A stretch of 16,338 bases of DNA from an uncultured Synergistales bacterium. GTDB taxonomy: Bacteria; Synergistota; Synergistia; Synergistales; Aminobacteriaceae. The DNA lies in assembly GCA_937957815.1 (NCBI GenBank), contig CALFXN010000418.1, positions 1-16,338 on the forward strand. The letters run 5' to 3'. Under the pieces are notes generated by a model that saw only the letters and a list, made by a program, of their open reading frames with translations, had not been told where the DNA came from and did no database searches. This document shows, in pieces, positions 6,277-16,319 of the stretch (positions are counted from its first letter, which is position 1; each line of letters begins with the position of its first letter). A program made the translations under genes and the position numbers.

Positions 6277-9200
6277 AGGGTTCAAAAGTTTCGGAGGGTC
6301 GCACGATCTTCCGTTTTCTCCGGGAATGACCGCGGTCGTTGGTCCGAACGGGAGCGGCAAGAGCAATATCCTCGACGCGCTCGCCTGGGTGCTTGGCGAG
6401 GGGAGCCCGATGAAGCTCCGCATCTCGCGTCAGCAGGAGCTTCTTTTTCAGGGAACCGCCGCGAGCAGCGCCGCGAAGGAGTGCGACGTCATACTCACGC
6501 TGCGCGATTCGGACAGGGTTTCCACCATTCGGAGGACGTTTTCTCCAGATACGGGGAGCGTCCTCTTTCACGACGGACAGAAAATACGGCTCCAGGATCT
6601 TGACGAGGTGAAGCGGATGCTTCGTCTCGGCGGCGAAACGTTCGCGTTCATCGGTCAGGGAGAGGTTGCGGAGACGATCCGTCAACGCCCCCTGCAGCGA
6701 AGGATGCGCCTTGAGGTGCTTTTCGGAATCGACCAGTACCGCAGGAAACGGAACGAAACCGATGCCCGTCTCGCGGGAGTAAAAGAAGAGATGGGACGAT
6801 TGACGACGCTCATCGCCGAACTCTCGCGTCGCCGGGAGGAGATCGCTCCGGCGGTCGAGACGGCTGCGAAGGCGAGGGAACTCCTTCGGCTCCTCGACGA
6901 GCATCGGAAACAGGCGTATCACGGTCGGCGCACCGCTCTCGAACGCCGTCTGGGAGATCTCGCGGAGTCTCTGTCGCTCCTTGAGATCGAAGGTGACGAT
7001 GCGCGGCGATGGCGCGTCATGTGGGAACGGGGAGAACAAGCCTTTCTCGATGCCTTCAGAAAGGAAAGAGAGGCGGAGAAGGCACTGCTTTCCGATTTCG
7101 AGAGCGTAACCCGAAGCCTTGAAGCGGCTCGTCGCGTCTGCGTATCGGGAGCCGGATCGCTTCGTTCCGCGAAGGTCCGCAAGGCCGCAATGGTCGGGAT
7201 GCTTTCGAAGAACAGGGAAAATCTGCTTCTTCGAGACACCGAACTGCGGCGCGGCAAGGAAGATTGTGCGCAGTTGCGGCGAAATGCAAGCGAGTCCGCC
7301 TCGAATTGTTCCGAAATACGGGAGCGGGTCCGGCGTGCCGAGGCAGAACAAGCCGAAATTGTCCGAAGACGGGAAGCTCTTGAGAACCGGATCAACGAAG
7401 CTCGCGTACGGGGTGATTTTCTCGAACGACGTTCCCGTTCGATGCGCGAGGAAAGAACGGCGCTCGAGCGCGACGTGCGGGGTTTTCGTGCAGAGGAGAC
7501 CACGCTTGTCAGGGATTTTGGGGAAAAACGCACGCTTGTGGAGGAGTTTTCCGGTGCATATTCCAGAGCGGTCGAAGCCAAGGGGGCTGCGGCGACTGAA
7601 TGTCAGGTGGAGACAAACGCCCTTCATGCCGCCGTCCGAACGGCATCTCAGATCGAAAACGCGATCGACCGGATGAAGGATCGTGCGGAACAGGCGCTCC
7701 TGCCTGAGCCGGTACGATTCCTTCTCTCCGCGGCCCGGCTCGGAAAGCTCACCGTCGGGATGCGGATGGTCGCGGACGCCTTTTCGTGTCCCGATACGCT
7801 GACGAACGCTCTCGAAGCTTATCTCGGCGGCAGGCAGTACTGGCTTGCCGTCGCCTCTCTCGACGATGCGAAGCGATGCATCGATCTTCTGAAAAGCAAA
7901 CAGGCTGGGAGGACGACGTTTCTTCCCCTTGACCAGATCTCGCCGAGGACGCCCGCGCCGGATATCCGGCTCTCGCAGCCTGGATTCGTCGGCTGGGCGG
8001 CCGATCTCGTTCGCAGCGATCCCGAATGGGACAGGGCGGTGCGTCACCTTCTCGGAGATGTCCTCGTCGTTGAGTGTTTCGAAACGGTCGCACGGAACCT
8101 TTCGTCGCACCGGAGGTTTCCCGTCGTCACGCTCGATGGCGAGGTCTTCGCCGCGACGGGAAGCGTCAGCGGGGGGAAGAGACGGGCGTCGGAAGGCGCC
8201 ATCGCCGCGAACAGCCTTATCCGGGAGCAGGAGGAAAAACTCGCCGCGCTTCGGACCGAGATCGATCGACGGAAGTCAGCGCTCGGCGGAGCGGAGGGGC
8301 GCGAGCGTGAAGCTACGAAAAATGTCGAAGACCTCAAGGAACGTCTTCAGGAAGAACGCCTTCACGCCGAAGAGATGGAACGCCATCTGGAACGCCTCAG
8401 AACGGCAATCGAGAAAACTGCTTTCCGTCTGGCGGAACTGTCGGATGCCGAGAAAACGGCGGATTCAGACAGGGAGGAGACCGTGCGGACGATCGCCTCG
8501 TGCGAGGAAGAACTCTCCGGTTTGATCGATGGGAGCAACCACTCGTCGGATACGGCACTTCTTTCGGCTGCCGAGTCTGCCGATGCCCTGTGCAGAGAGC
8601 GTCTTCGGGCCGGAGAGGCGCTTGTCGCGCGCCTTGCGGAAGAATTCTCGCGTGCATCGGAAGCCGTACGGTCTCTCGAGAGGGACATGGCGTCGGTGGA
8701 AATTGAAATCGCTTCCCTGTGGGAGAAGCTTCGGGACGCGGGGAGCGAGTGCGCGCGACTCTGGCGCCGCCGGAGGGATGTTCGCGAGGAATTGTCGGGC
8801 CGAGCCGGAGCGAGGGAACTGGAAGATCTCCGTTTGGCGAGGCTCCGAAAACACCTCGGAGATGCCGGAAAGAGGGTGTCTTCGGTCGACCTCGGGCATA
8901 GGGAGGTCGACCGACAGATCGAGAATGTCGAGCGGGAAAGGGCGCAGCTGATCGATTCCTGGGAGGAGCAATACCCGTATCCCGGCGTCCGTGAGGGTGT
9001 CGGAGAGTCGGACCTCGCCGGTATCTGGAATACGGTTCGCCGCTACGAAAGGGATCTGAAGGCGATCGGAGTGTACGATCTCGGAGTTTTATCGGAAGAT
9101 TCTTCACTGGCGGATCGGATCGGGTTTCTGAACGAAAATTTCGAGGATCTCCGCGCCGGCGAGACAGAGCTGTGTCGCCTTATCGAGGAGACGGATCGTT

Positions 9201-9667
9201 ATGTCGGGACGCTTTTCGGAAACGCGCTGACGGATATCGCGGCTCGCTTCAGCGATCTGTTCCGGCATCTTCTCGGCGGCGGAGAGGCGCGTCTCGAACT
9301 TCTCGAGGGAGACTCGTTCTGGGATTCCGGAGTCGATATCGTCGCGCGACCGCCGGGAAAGAAAATGCAAAGCCTCGCGCAACTTTCCGGCGGGGAACAG
9401 TCGCTTACGGGTATCTCTCTGCTCTTCGCGTGCATGGAGGTTGCCGCCGTTCCACTCGCCGTTCTGGACGAGGTGGATGCCGCCCTCGACGAATATAATC
9501 TTCTGCGCTTCGCGGCGCTTGCGAGGGAGTACGCGACGCGTCTGCAACTTATCGTGATGACGCACCGCCGGGCGACTATGGAACGCGCTGATGTCCTCTA
9601 CGGAGTGACGATGTCGGAGCCGGGATTGTCACAGGTTGTCGGCATCAACCTCGAGGACTGGCGATGA
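6251..9667 (+). CDS. smc: Chromosome segregation ATPase SMC
   Basis: SMC forms a ring-shaped ATPase dimer that, with ScpA and ScpB, loops and organises the chromosome. The 1138-residue product has the full five-part layout: N-terminal ATPase half with Walker A GPNGSGKS at 31-38; a charged coiled coil about 165-485; a hinge about 490-645 (GMRMVADAF, EAYLGG, GRTTFLPL, then GEVFAATGSVSGG); a second coil about 650-1000; and the C-terminal half with signature LSGGEQ at 1045-1050 and Walker B with Asp1073-Glu1074 (VLDEVDAALDE). The Q-loop FIGQGEVAETI is present. The usual LRGGKMEDVIFAGS segment after Walker A reads LRISRQQELLFQGT here. The start is TTG, overlapping rng by 26 bases, supported by GGGAGG at 6236-6241. 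No scpA or scpB is in the window. The next gene overlaps the stop by 4 bases. Confidence 0.93.
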   Translation: MYIERLRLKGFKSFGGSHDLPFSPGMTAVVGPNGSGKSNILDALAWVLGEGSPMKLRISRQQELLFQGTAASSAAKECDVILTLRDSDRVSTIRRTFSPDTGSVLFHDGQKIRLQDLDEVKRMLRLGGETFAFIGQGEVAETIRQRPLQRRMRLEVLFGIDQYRRKRNETDARLAGVKEEMGRLTTLIAELSRRREEIAPAVETAAKARELLRLLDEHRKQAYHGRRTALERRLGDLAESLSLLEIEGDDARRWRVMWERGEQAFLDAFRKEREAEKALLSDFESVTRSLEAARRVCVSGAGSLRSAKVRKAAMVGMLSKNRENLLLRDTELRRGKEDCAQLRRNASESASNCSEIRERVRRAEAEQAEIVRRREALENRINEARVRGDFLERRSRSMREERTALERDVRGFRAEETTLVRDFGEKRTLVEEFSGAYSRAVEAKGAAATECQVETNALHAAVRTASQIENAIDRMKDRAEQALLPEPVRFLLSAARLGKLTVGMRMVADAFSCPDTLTNALEAYLGGRQYWLAVASLDDAKRCIDLLKSKQAGRTTFLPLDQISPRTPAPDIRLSQPGFVGWAADLVRSDPEWDRAVRHLLGDVLVVECFETVARNLSSHRRFPVVTLDGEVFAATGSVSGGKRRASEGAIAANSLIREQEEKLAALRTEIDRRKSALGGAEGREREATKNVEDLKERLQEERLHAEEMERHLERLRTAIEKTAFRLAELSDAEKTADSDREETVRTIASCEEELSGLIDGSNHSSDTALLSAAESADALCRERLRAGEALVARLAEEFSRASEAVRSLERDMASVEIEIASLWEKLRDAGSECARLWRRRRDVREELSGRAGARELEDLRLARLRKHLGDAGKRVSSVDLGHREVDRQIENVERERAQLIDSWEEQYPYPGVREGVGESDLAGIWNTVRRYERDLKAIGVYDLGVLSEDSSLADRIGFLNENFEDLRAGETELCRLIEETDRYVGTLFGNALTDIAARFSDLFRHLLGGGEARLELLEGDSFWDSGVDIVARPPGKKMQSLAQLSGGEQSLTGISLLFACMEVAAVPLAVLDEVDAALDEYNLLRFAALAREYATRLQLIVMTHRRATMERADVLYGVTMSEPGLSQVVGINLEDWR

Positions 9668-10419
9668 AAGACGGATGCATGTCTGAGAAGCGGGACGACA
9701 TCCTGCGCGGAGCTCTCCGGATGTGGCAGCCCCCCGAAGGGCCGCGGGTTTCCGTGGATACGGTCCTGCTTTCTGATTTCGCGTACATCAGGAACGGAGA
9801 GAAAACGATCGAGCTCGGATCCGCCACCGGTGCTGTAGCCCTTCTTCTGGGCCTCCGTTTCCCGCTGGCCGGACCCATTGTCGGAGTCGAGATCCAGCCC
9901 GCTCTTGCGGATCTCGCGAAACGAAACGCAGGGGAAAACGGTCTTTCCGATCGGGTGAACTTCATCTGCGGCGACCTCCGCGAGGTCAGAAACCTGTTTT
10001 CTTCAGAATCGGCGGATGTGGTCGTGACGAACCCTCCATATCATGAACTCTGCAGGAATCGTCGAAGCGCCGGGATTTCCTCCGCGACGGCGAGACAGGA
10101 TCTGTGCTGTTCCCTCGAAGACGTCCTTGCGGCCGCGAAGTGGCTTCTCCGGAACAAAGGGAGGCTCTATATGGTTTTTGTAGCGGACAGGACATCCGAG
10201 CTTCTCGCCGCGATGTCGGCGATACGGCTTGAACCGAAACGGCTTCGCTTCGTGCATCATCGTCCCGGTGCGTATGCTTCGGTCGTTCTCGTCGAAGCCG
10301 TCCGCGCCGCCGGGAAGGGACTGTTCGTCGAACCGCCGTTCTTTCTGCGCGGAGGAGACGGGGAAGAGAGCGAGGACACGAGACGGGCCTATTCGCCGGG
10401 AGGGGACGGATGCCGCTGA
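9664..10419 (+). CDS. TrmN6-like SAM-dependent N6-adenine methyltransferase
   Basis: This 251-residue class I methyltransferase resembles the COG4123/YfiC group, which includes tRNA1(Val) adenine-37 N6-methyltransferase. The family opening VDTVLLSDF is at 31-39, the SAM-binding motif I ELGSATG at 50-56, the acidic GVEIQPALADLAKRN segment near 79-93, and the catalytic NPPY at 123-126. These show an amino-group methyltransferase, but whether it acts on tRNA-Val, another tRNA or rRNA cannot be read from sequence. The ATG at 9664 overlaps the smc stop as ATGA and is preceded by GAGG at 9653-9656; an in-frame ATG at 9679 is the alternative. It overlaps rsmI by 10 bases, placing it with other RNA-modifying genes. 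The last about 30 residues (acidic, Gly/Glu-rich) look like a non-conserved tail. Confidence 0.86.
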   Translation: MKDGCMSEKRDDILRGALRMWQPPEGPRVSVDTVLLSDFAYIRNGEKTIELGSATGAVALLLGLRFPLAGPIVGVEIQPALADLAKRNAGENGLSDRVNFICGDLREVRNLFSSESADVVVTNPPYHELCRNRRSAGISSATARQDLCCSLEDVLAAAKWLLRNKGRLYMVFVADRTSELLAAMSAIRLEPKRLRFVHHRPGAYASVVLVEAVRAAGKGLFVEPPFFLRGGDGEESEDTRRAYSPGGDGCR

Positions 10420-11252
10420 CGGTCGTTCCGACGCCTGTCGGAAATCTCGAAGACATCACTCTCCGAGCGATTCGCGTCCTGCGTGAGGCGGATATCATCC
10501 TCTGCGAGGACACGAGAACGACATCGATACTGACGCGGAGATACGCGATTCGGACGCCTCTCGTCTCATACCACGCGCATAACGAACGTTCCCGGACGGA
10601 TGAGTTCGTCGGACGCCTGCTCGACGGAGAACGCGTCGCCCTCGTGTCGGATGCCGGAACCCCTGGGATCTCCGACCCCGGCGCGTACATCATCGCAGCG
10701 GCCCTCCAGGCCGATATAGACGTCGACGTTTTGCCGGGAGCCACGGCCTTCGTGCCCGCGCTCCTTCTTTCCGGACTCCCCGTCCATCCGTTCCTGTTCT
10801 TCGGTTTTCTGCCGGACAAGGCGGGAGAGAGGAAGGCGGCGCTCGAAGTGCTCAGATCCCTTCCGCAGACGATGATCTTCTACGTTTCTCCGCACAAGCT
10901 CGCGGACCACATCGAATCTGTCGCGGCCGTTTTCGGAAACCGGAACGCCGCGCTCGTCCGGGAGATTTCGAAGATTCATCAGGAAAGTATCAGGGGAACG
11001 CTCGATCTCATTATGGAGCGAGTGCGGAGGAACGACGTCCTTCGCGGCGAAATGGTGCTCGTGGTCGGAGGAGCCCCGGTCAGCGAAACGGCTGACAGCG
11101 AATGGCGCGGGGCGGTCGGGAGATTGCTCGCGGAACAAATCGACGCGAGGGATATTGTAAAAACGATCAATCAGTTGTATGGTGTACCGAAAAACCGCGT
11201 CAAGGAGTATCTTTTTTCAGAAAAGACTCCCGGAAAAGCGCGGCGCGACTGA
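10410..11252 (+). CDS. rsmI: 16S rRNA (cytidine-1402 2'-O)-methyltransferase RsmI
   Basis: RsmI adds the 2'-O-methyl group to C1402 in the decoding centre of the small ribosomal subunit, using SAM, and supports accurate start-codon use. The 280-residue product has the tetrapyrrole methylase fold: PTPVGNLEDIT at 8-18, CEDTRTT at 32-38, and the SAM-site loop DAGTPGISDPG at 81-91. Further family landmarks are LPGATAFVPALLLSGLP, FFGFLP, FYVSPHK and GEMVLVVGGAP. The start ATG 10410 has GGGAGGGG at 10398-10405 and lies within the end of the methyltransferase gene (10-base overlap). The stop TGA at 11250-11252 touches an in-frame ATG of metG. Identity is firm because the diagnostic N-terminal and DAGTPGISDPG motifs are intact. 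Confidence 0.96.
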   Translation: MPLTVVPTPVGNLEDITLRAIRVLREADIILCEDTRTTSILTRRYAIRTPLVSYHAHNERSRTDEFVGRLLDGERVALVSDAGTPGISDPGAYIIAAALQADIDVDVLPGATAFVPALLLSGLPVHPFLFFGFLPDKAGERKAALEVLRSLPQTMIFYVSPHKLADHIESVAAVFGNRNAALVREISKIHQESIRGTLDLIMERVRRNDVLRGEMVLVVGGAPVSETADSEWRGAVGRLLAEQIDARDIVKTINQLYGVPKNRVKEYLFSEKTPGKARRD

Positions 11253-11275
11253 TGCCCCGCGGCGTTGCGGGAGCA

Positions 11276-11283
11276 GGGAGGGG
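11276..11283 (+). promoter_or_regulatory. Ribosome binding site deciding the metG start
   Basis: GGGAGGGG lies seven bases before ATG 11291. An earlier in-frame ATG at 11252 overlaps the rsmI stop, but it would add a non-family Gly/Arg-rich leader of 13 residues, so 11291 is preferred. Confidence 0.7.
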
Positions 11284-11290
11284 AACGGAC

Positions 11291-13240
11291 ATGCCGGACA
11301 AGAGCTTCTATCTCACGACTCCGATCTATTACGTGAACGATATTCCGCATATCGGCCACGCCTATACGACAATCGCCGCCGACGTCATGTGCAGGCACAT
11401 GCGCATGCGCGGCGATGACGTCTTCTTCCTTACGGGGACGGACGAACACGGCCAGAAGATCCAGCAGAGCGCCGAGGCCAAGGGGATGACTGCGCAGCAG
11501 CTGGCCGATACCACCATGCAGAATTTCAAGAAGCTCTGGGGGGTTCTCGGCATCTCCAACGACGACTTCATCCGGACGACGGAGGAACGCCATGAACGAG
11601 TCGTCCAGAGCATGTTCAAAAAACTCATGGACCAGGGAGATATCTACAAGGGGGCCTACGAGGGGTGGTACTGCGTCCCGTGCGAGACGTATGTCCCGGA
11701 GAGCAGCATGGGAGACAACAGGACGTGCCCCGACTGCGGTCGTCCGCTCGTGCAGATGCAGGAGGAAAGTTATTTCTTCCGGGCGTCGAAGTATGCGGAA
11801 CAGCTTCTCGCATACTATGAGGCGAATCCGCAGGCGATCCTGCCGAAAAGCCGTTACAACGAGATCGTGAGCTTTCTGCGATCAGGAGTGCGGGACCAGT
11901 CGATCTCCCGGACGACGCTCAAATGGGGGATCCCGGTCCCCGGTGACAACAGGCACGTCGTCTACGTCTGGTTCGACGCGCTGATCAACTACGCCACGGC
12001 GTGCGGCTACCTCGACGACCCCGAAAAATTCGCGCGATTCTGGCCCTCTGTCCGGCATCTCGTGGGCAAGGACATTATCCGGTTTCACTGCGTCATCTGG
12101 CCGATCATGCTCCTCGCGCTCGGCCTCAATCCCCCCGTCTGCGTGTTCGCGCATGGATGGTGGACCGTCGAGGGGGAGAAGATGTCGAAATCGAAGGGGA
12201 ACGTCGTCGATCCGTTCGAAATGGCCAGGGTCTACGGCGTCGATCCGTTCCGGTACTTCCTCCTCAGAGAGGTTCCGTTCGGACTCGACGGCGACTTCTC
12301 TGAACTTGCGCTCGTGCAGCGCGTCAACTCCGACCTCGCGAACGATCTCGGGAACCTTCTGAACCGGACGCTGCAAATGATCGGGAACTACAGGGACGGG
12401 GTCGTGCCCGCGCCCGGAGCGATCCTTCCTGTCGACGAAGACGTCCTCGCCCTCATCGACGGGACCTTCGCGATGGTCAGGGATAAACTTGACGTCTTCG
12501 CGTTCGACGAAGCCCTGAAAGCCGTCTGGGCGTTGCTCGGACGAGGCAACAAGTATATCGACGAGACAATGCCCTGGAAGCTCGGACGGGAGGGGAACGG
12601 AGAACGTCTCGACACGGTCCTTTCGACGCTCTTCGCCATGTTGCGCGCCGTCGCGCTCCTCATGGCACCATTCATGCCGGATGCGGCGAAAAGAATGTAC
12701 GCGCAGCTCGGATTTGCCGGGGATCCGCTCGACGAACGCTTCCCGTCGGTCGACCTGCGCCGTGCGCCCGCCGGTCAGAAGACGCGGAAGGGAGACGTCC
12801 TTTTCCCGAGGATCGACGTCGAGCAGTGGAAGAAGGATCGCGAGGCGAAAGACTCGGCGAAGAACTCCGCAAAAGCGCCGGAACGGCCGGGAGGGCCGGC
12901 CGAGCACGAGCCGGAGATAGCGATCGACCAGTTCAAGGGCGTGGAGCTGCGCGTGGCGGAAGTCATCGGGGTCGAGGAAATCCCGAAGGCAAAGAAGCTC
13001 TACGCCCTGTATCTCGATCTCGGATACGAGAAACGGAAGATCGTCTCGGGGATCAAGGAGTCTTTCATGCCTCAGGACCTCATCGGAAAGCGGATCATTG
13101 TCGTGGCGAACCTGAAGCCGGCGACGCTCTGCGGTGTCGAGAGCAGGGGAATGCTTCTGGCAGCGGGGCCAAAGGACAAGTCGGCGCTCGGTCTCCTGAC
13201 GGTGGATGAGTCGGCCCCTCTCGGAAGCCGCGTCAGCTGA
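11291..13240 (+). CDS. metG: Methionyl-tRNA synthetase with C-terminal tRNA-binding domain
   Basis: MetRS attaches methionine to initiator and elongator tRNA-Met in the cytoplasm. The 649-residue product opens with KSFYLTTPIYYVNDIPHIGH, containing the HIGH-class motif at 20-23. The zinc-binding insert uses Cys128, Cys131, Cys146 and Cys149 (CVPC and CPDC), and KMSKS is at 297-301. An anticodon-binding helical domain follows (about 370-510), then a Lys/Glu/Ala-rich linker near 515-540. From about 543 comes an EMAP-II/Trbp111-like OB fold (FKGVELRVAEVIGVEEIPKA, later GVESRGMLLAAG), which in relatives dimerises the enzyme and binds tRNA. The start is ATG 11291, based on the ribosome binding site and the family N terminus. 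It is the last gene before a clear terminator. Confidence 0.97.
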   Translation: MPDKSFYLTTPIYYVNDIPHIGHAYTTIAADVMCRHMRMRGDDVFFLTGTDEHGQKIQQSAEAKGMTAQQLADTTMQNFKKLWGVLGISNDDFIRTTEERHERVVQSMFKKLMDQGDIYKGAYEGWYCVPCETYVPESSMGDNRTCPDCGRPLVQMQEESYFFRASKYAEQLLAYYEANPQAILPKSRYNEIVSFLRSGVRDQSISRTTLKWGIPVPGDNRHVVYVWFDALINYATACGYLDDPEKFARFWPSVRHLVGKDIIRFHCVIWPIMLLALGLNPPVCVFAHGWWTVEGEKMSKSKGNVVDPFEMARVYGVDPFRYFLLREVPFGLDGDFSELALVQRVNSDLANDLGNLLNRTLQMIGNYRDGVVPAPGAILPVDEDVLALIDGTFAMVRDKLDVFAFDEALKAVWALLGRGNKYIDETMPWKLGREGNGERLDTVLSTLFAMLRAVALLMAPFMPDAAKRMYAQLGFAGDPLDERFPSVDLRRAPAGQKTRKGDVLFPRIDVEQWKKDREAKDSAKNSAKAPERPGGPAEHEPEIAIDQFKGVELRVAEVIGVEEIPKAKKLYALYLDLGYEKRKIVSGIKESFMPQDLIGKRIIVVANLKPATLCGVESRGMLLAAGPKDKSALGLLTVDESAPLGSRVS

Positions 13241-13244
13241 ACCC

Positions 13245-13259
13245 TGCCGAATTCCGGCA
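13245..13259 (+). other. Small inverted repeat after metG
   Basis: TGCCG and CGGCA form a 5-bp stem with a 5-base loop just after the metG stop. No T run follows, so it is not a terminator by itself. It might protect the mRNA 3' end or be chance. Confidence 0.3.
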
Positions 13260-13278
13260 ACACAGGACGAAGTCATAC

Positions 13279-13308
13279 CGGGCCTCCCTTCACGGAGAGG
13301 CCCGTTTT
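13279..13308 (+). terminator. Rho-independent terminator after metG
   Basis: CGGGCCTC at 13279-13286 pairs perfectly with GAGGCCCG at 13297-13304, giving an 8-bp GC-rich stem with a 10-base loop, followed at once by TTTTATT. It lies 39 bases after the metG stop and 15 bases before the tatD start, so it should end most transcripts of the min-metG run. The opposite strand has only a short A/T flank on the wrong side, so it acts on the + strand. tatD then needs read-through or a promoter that I could not identify. Confidence 0.85.
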
Positions 13309-13323
13309 ATTGGGAGAGTGAAC

Positions 13324-15223
<1,900 letters not shown>

Positions 15224-15229
15224 CGGAGG

Positions 15230-16222
15230 ATGCGGGAAGCTGTCGTTCGCGTCGATCCGTGGAATCCGGACGAAAGAATCATCGCCAGGGCAGCCCGGAT
15301 ACTAGCGGAAGGAGGTCTCGTCGCGTTTCCGACGGAAACGGTGTACGGCCTCGGCGGGAACGGCCTCGATCCCGAAGCCGCACGACGCATCTACGCCGCG
15401 AAGGGGCGACCTTCGTCGAATCCGCTCATCCTTCACGTGGCTTCGATGAAGGATGTCGAAGAGCTTGCCGTTCTAACGGACAGGGCTCGGTTGCTCATAG
15501 ACAGATTCTGGCCGGGGCCGTTGACGATCGTTCTTTCGGCTTTGCGCGTCGTTCCGGCCGAGGTGCGGGGAGGGCTCGATACCGTCGCGATACGGATGCC
15601 GGCGCATCCGGTCGCTTTGGCCCTCATCGAGCGGACGAGGTTTCCGATCGCTGCACCCAGTGCGAACAGGAGTGGACGTCCGAGTCCGACGAACGCGGCG
15701 AGTGTACTCGAAGACCTCGGCGAAAGGGTCGACCTGATTCTCGACGGGGGAGCGACACGTTTCGGCGTGGAATCGACCGTTGTCGACGTCACCGGAGACG
15801 ATGTCGTCCTGCTTCGTCCGGGCGGAACATCGGTCGAAGATCTCGCAACAGTCGCCGGCATCGTACGTTCTCCGGAAGGGGAACATCTCCTGAAGCGTTC
15901 TCCCGGGACGAGATTCCGTCACTACGCGCCCGGAATCCCTCTCGTGACGTGGAATGGAACGAATGAAGCCGAAGCGCTGCTTCTGATCGAAACGAAAGCC
16001 CTGCGGAAGCCGGTTGCGTATATGGGGATACGGACCTTTCCGGCGGAAACGCTCCGTTCGATCCTTTTCCGGGACCCGGAAAACTATGCACGTGGGCTCT
16101 TTTCCGCGATGAGAGAGCTGGAACGCTGCGGCGCTGCGGTTATTGTCGCGGAATGGCCGGAAGAGGAAGGGCTTGGCCGGGCTATCCGGGATCGTCTGAA
16201 GAGGGCCTCCGGAGAGGACTGA
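15230..16222 (+). CDS. Threonylcarbamoyl-AMP synthase, two-domain Sua5 type
   Basis: Sua5/TsaC makes threonylcarbamoyl-AMP from threonine, bicarbonate and ATP; TsaD and partners then transfer it to A37 of ANN-decoding tRNAs (t6A). The YrdC domain fills about residues 1-200: AEGGLVAFPTETVYGLG, then AAKGRPSSNPLILHV with Lys58 and Arg60, DRFWPGPLTIVL, AIRMPAHPVA, PIAAPSANRSGRPSPT, and STVVDV. A linker containing the Sua5 signature SPGTRFRHYAP lies near 224-234, and a C-terminal Sua5 domain follows to residue 330. The length therefore indicates Sua5 rather than the short TsaC. GGAGGAG at 15214-15220 is nine bases before the ATG, overlapping the end of tgt, which ends six bases upstream. With tgt it forms a tRNA anticodon-loop modification pair. 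No recognised terminator follows. Confidence 0.95.
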   Translation: MREAVVRVDPWNPDERIIARAARILAEGGLVAFPTETVYGLGGNGLDPEAARRIYAAKGRPSSNPLILHVASMKDVEELAVLTDRARLLIDRFWPGPLTIVLSALRVVPAEVRGGLDTVAIRMPAHPVALALIERTRFPIAAPSANRSGRPSPTNAASVLEDLGERVDLILDGGATRFGVESTVVDVTGDDVVLLRPGGTSVEDLATVAGIVRSPEGEHLLKRSPGTRFRHYAPGIPLVTWNGTNEAEALLLIETKALRKPVAYMGIRTFPAETLRSILFRDPENYARGLFSAMRELERCGAAVIVAEWPEEEGLGRAIRDRLKRASGED

Positions 16223-16275
16223 AGAGATGGGGAAAACGGATGGGGAAATGTCGGAGAGCGATTGCTGCGGAACGC

Positions 16276-16304
16276 TTGCCAAACCATGATACCCTTGCTA
16301 CAAT
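16276..16304 (+). promoter_or_regulatory. Sigma-70-type promoter of the tRNA-Leu gene
   Basis: TTGCCA at 16276-16281 and TACAAT at 16299-16304 are separated by exactly 17 bases, each one or two changes from consensus. Transcription should begin near 16311, about nine bases before the mature tRNA 5' end. It is the most consensus-like promoter I found in the window and gives the tRNA its own transcription. Confidence 0.8.
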
Positions 16305-16319
16305 AGCCTGCGTGAAAGA

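Noticed and set aside
6140..8110. 656-codon open frame on the - strand across rng and smc
   Set aside because: It lies opposite strongly supported rng and smc coding sequence. Its translation is Arg/Ser/Pro-rich with no recognisable motif, as expected for an antisense shadow in GC-rich DNA.
11252..11290. Longer metG start at ATG 11252 touching the rsmI stop
   Set aside because: The leader it adds is Gly/Arg-rich and not family-like, while ATG 11291 has GGGAGGGG at ideal distance and the usual MetRS beginning.
11882..13276. 464-codon open frame on the - strand opposite metG
   Set aside because: It mirrors metG codon bias (Asp/Val/Arg-rich) and shows no domain; its start region also overlaps the metG-tatD gap without a ribosome binding site that I could identify.
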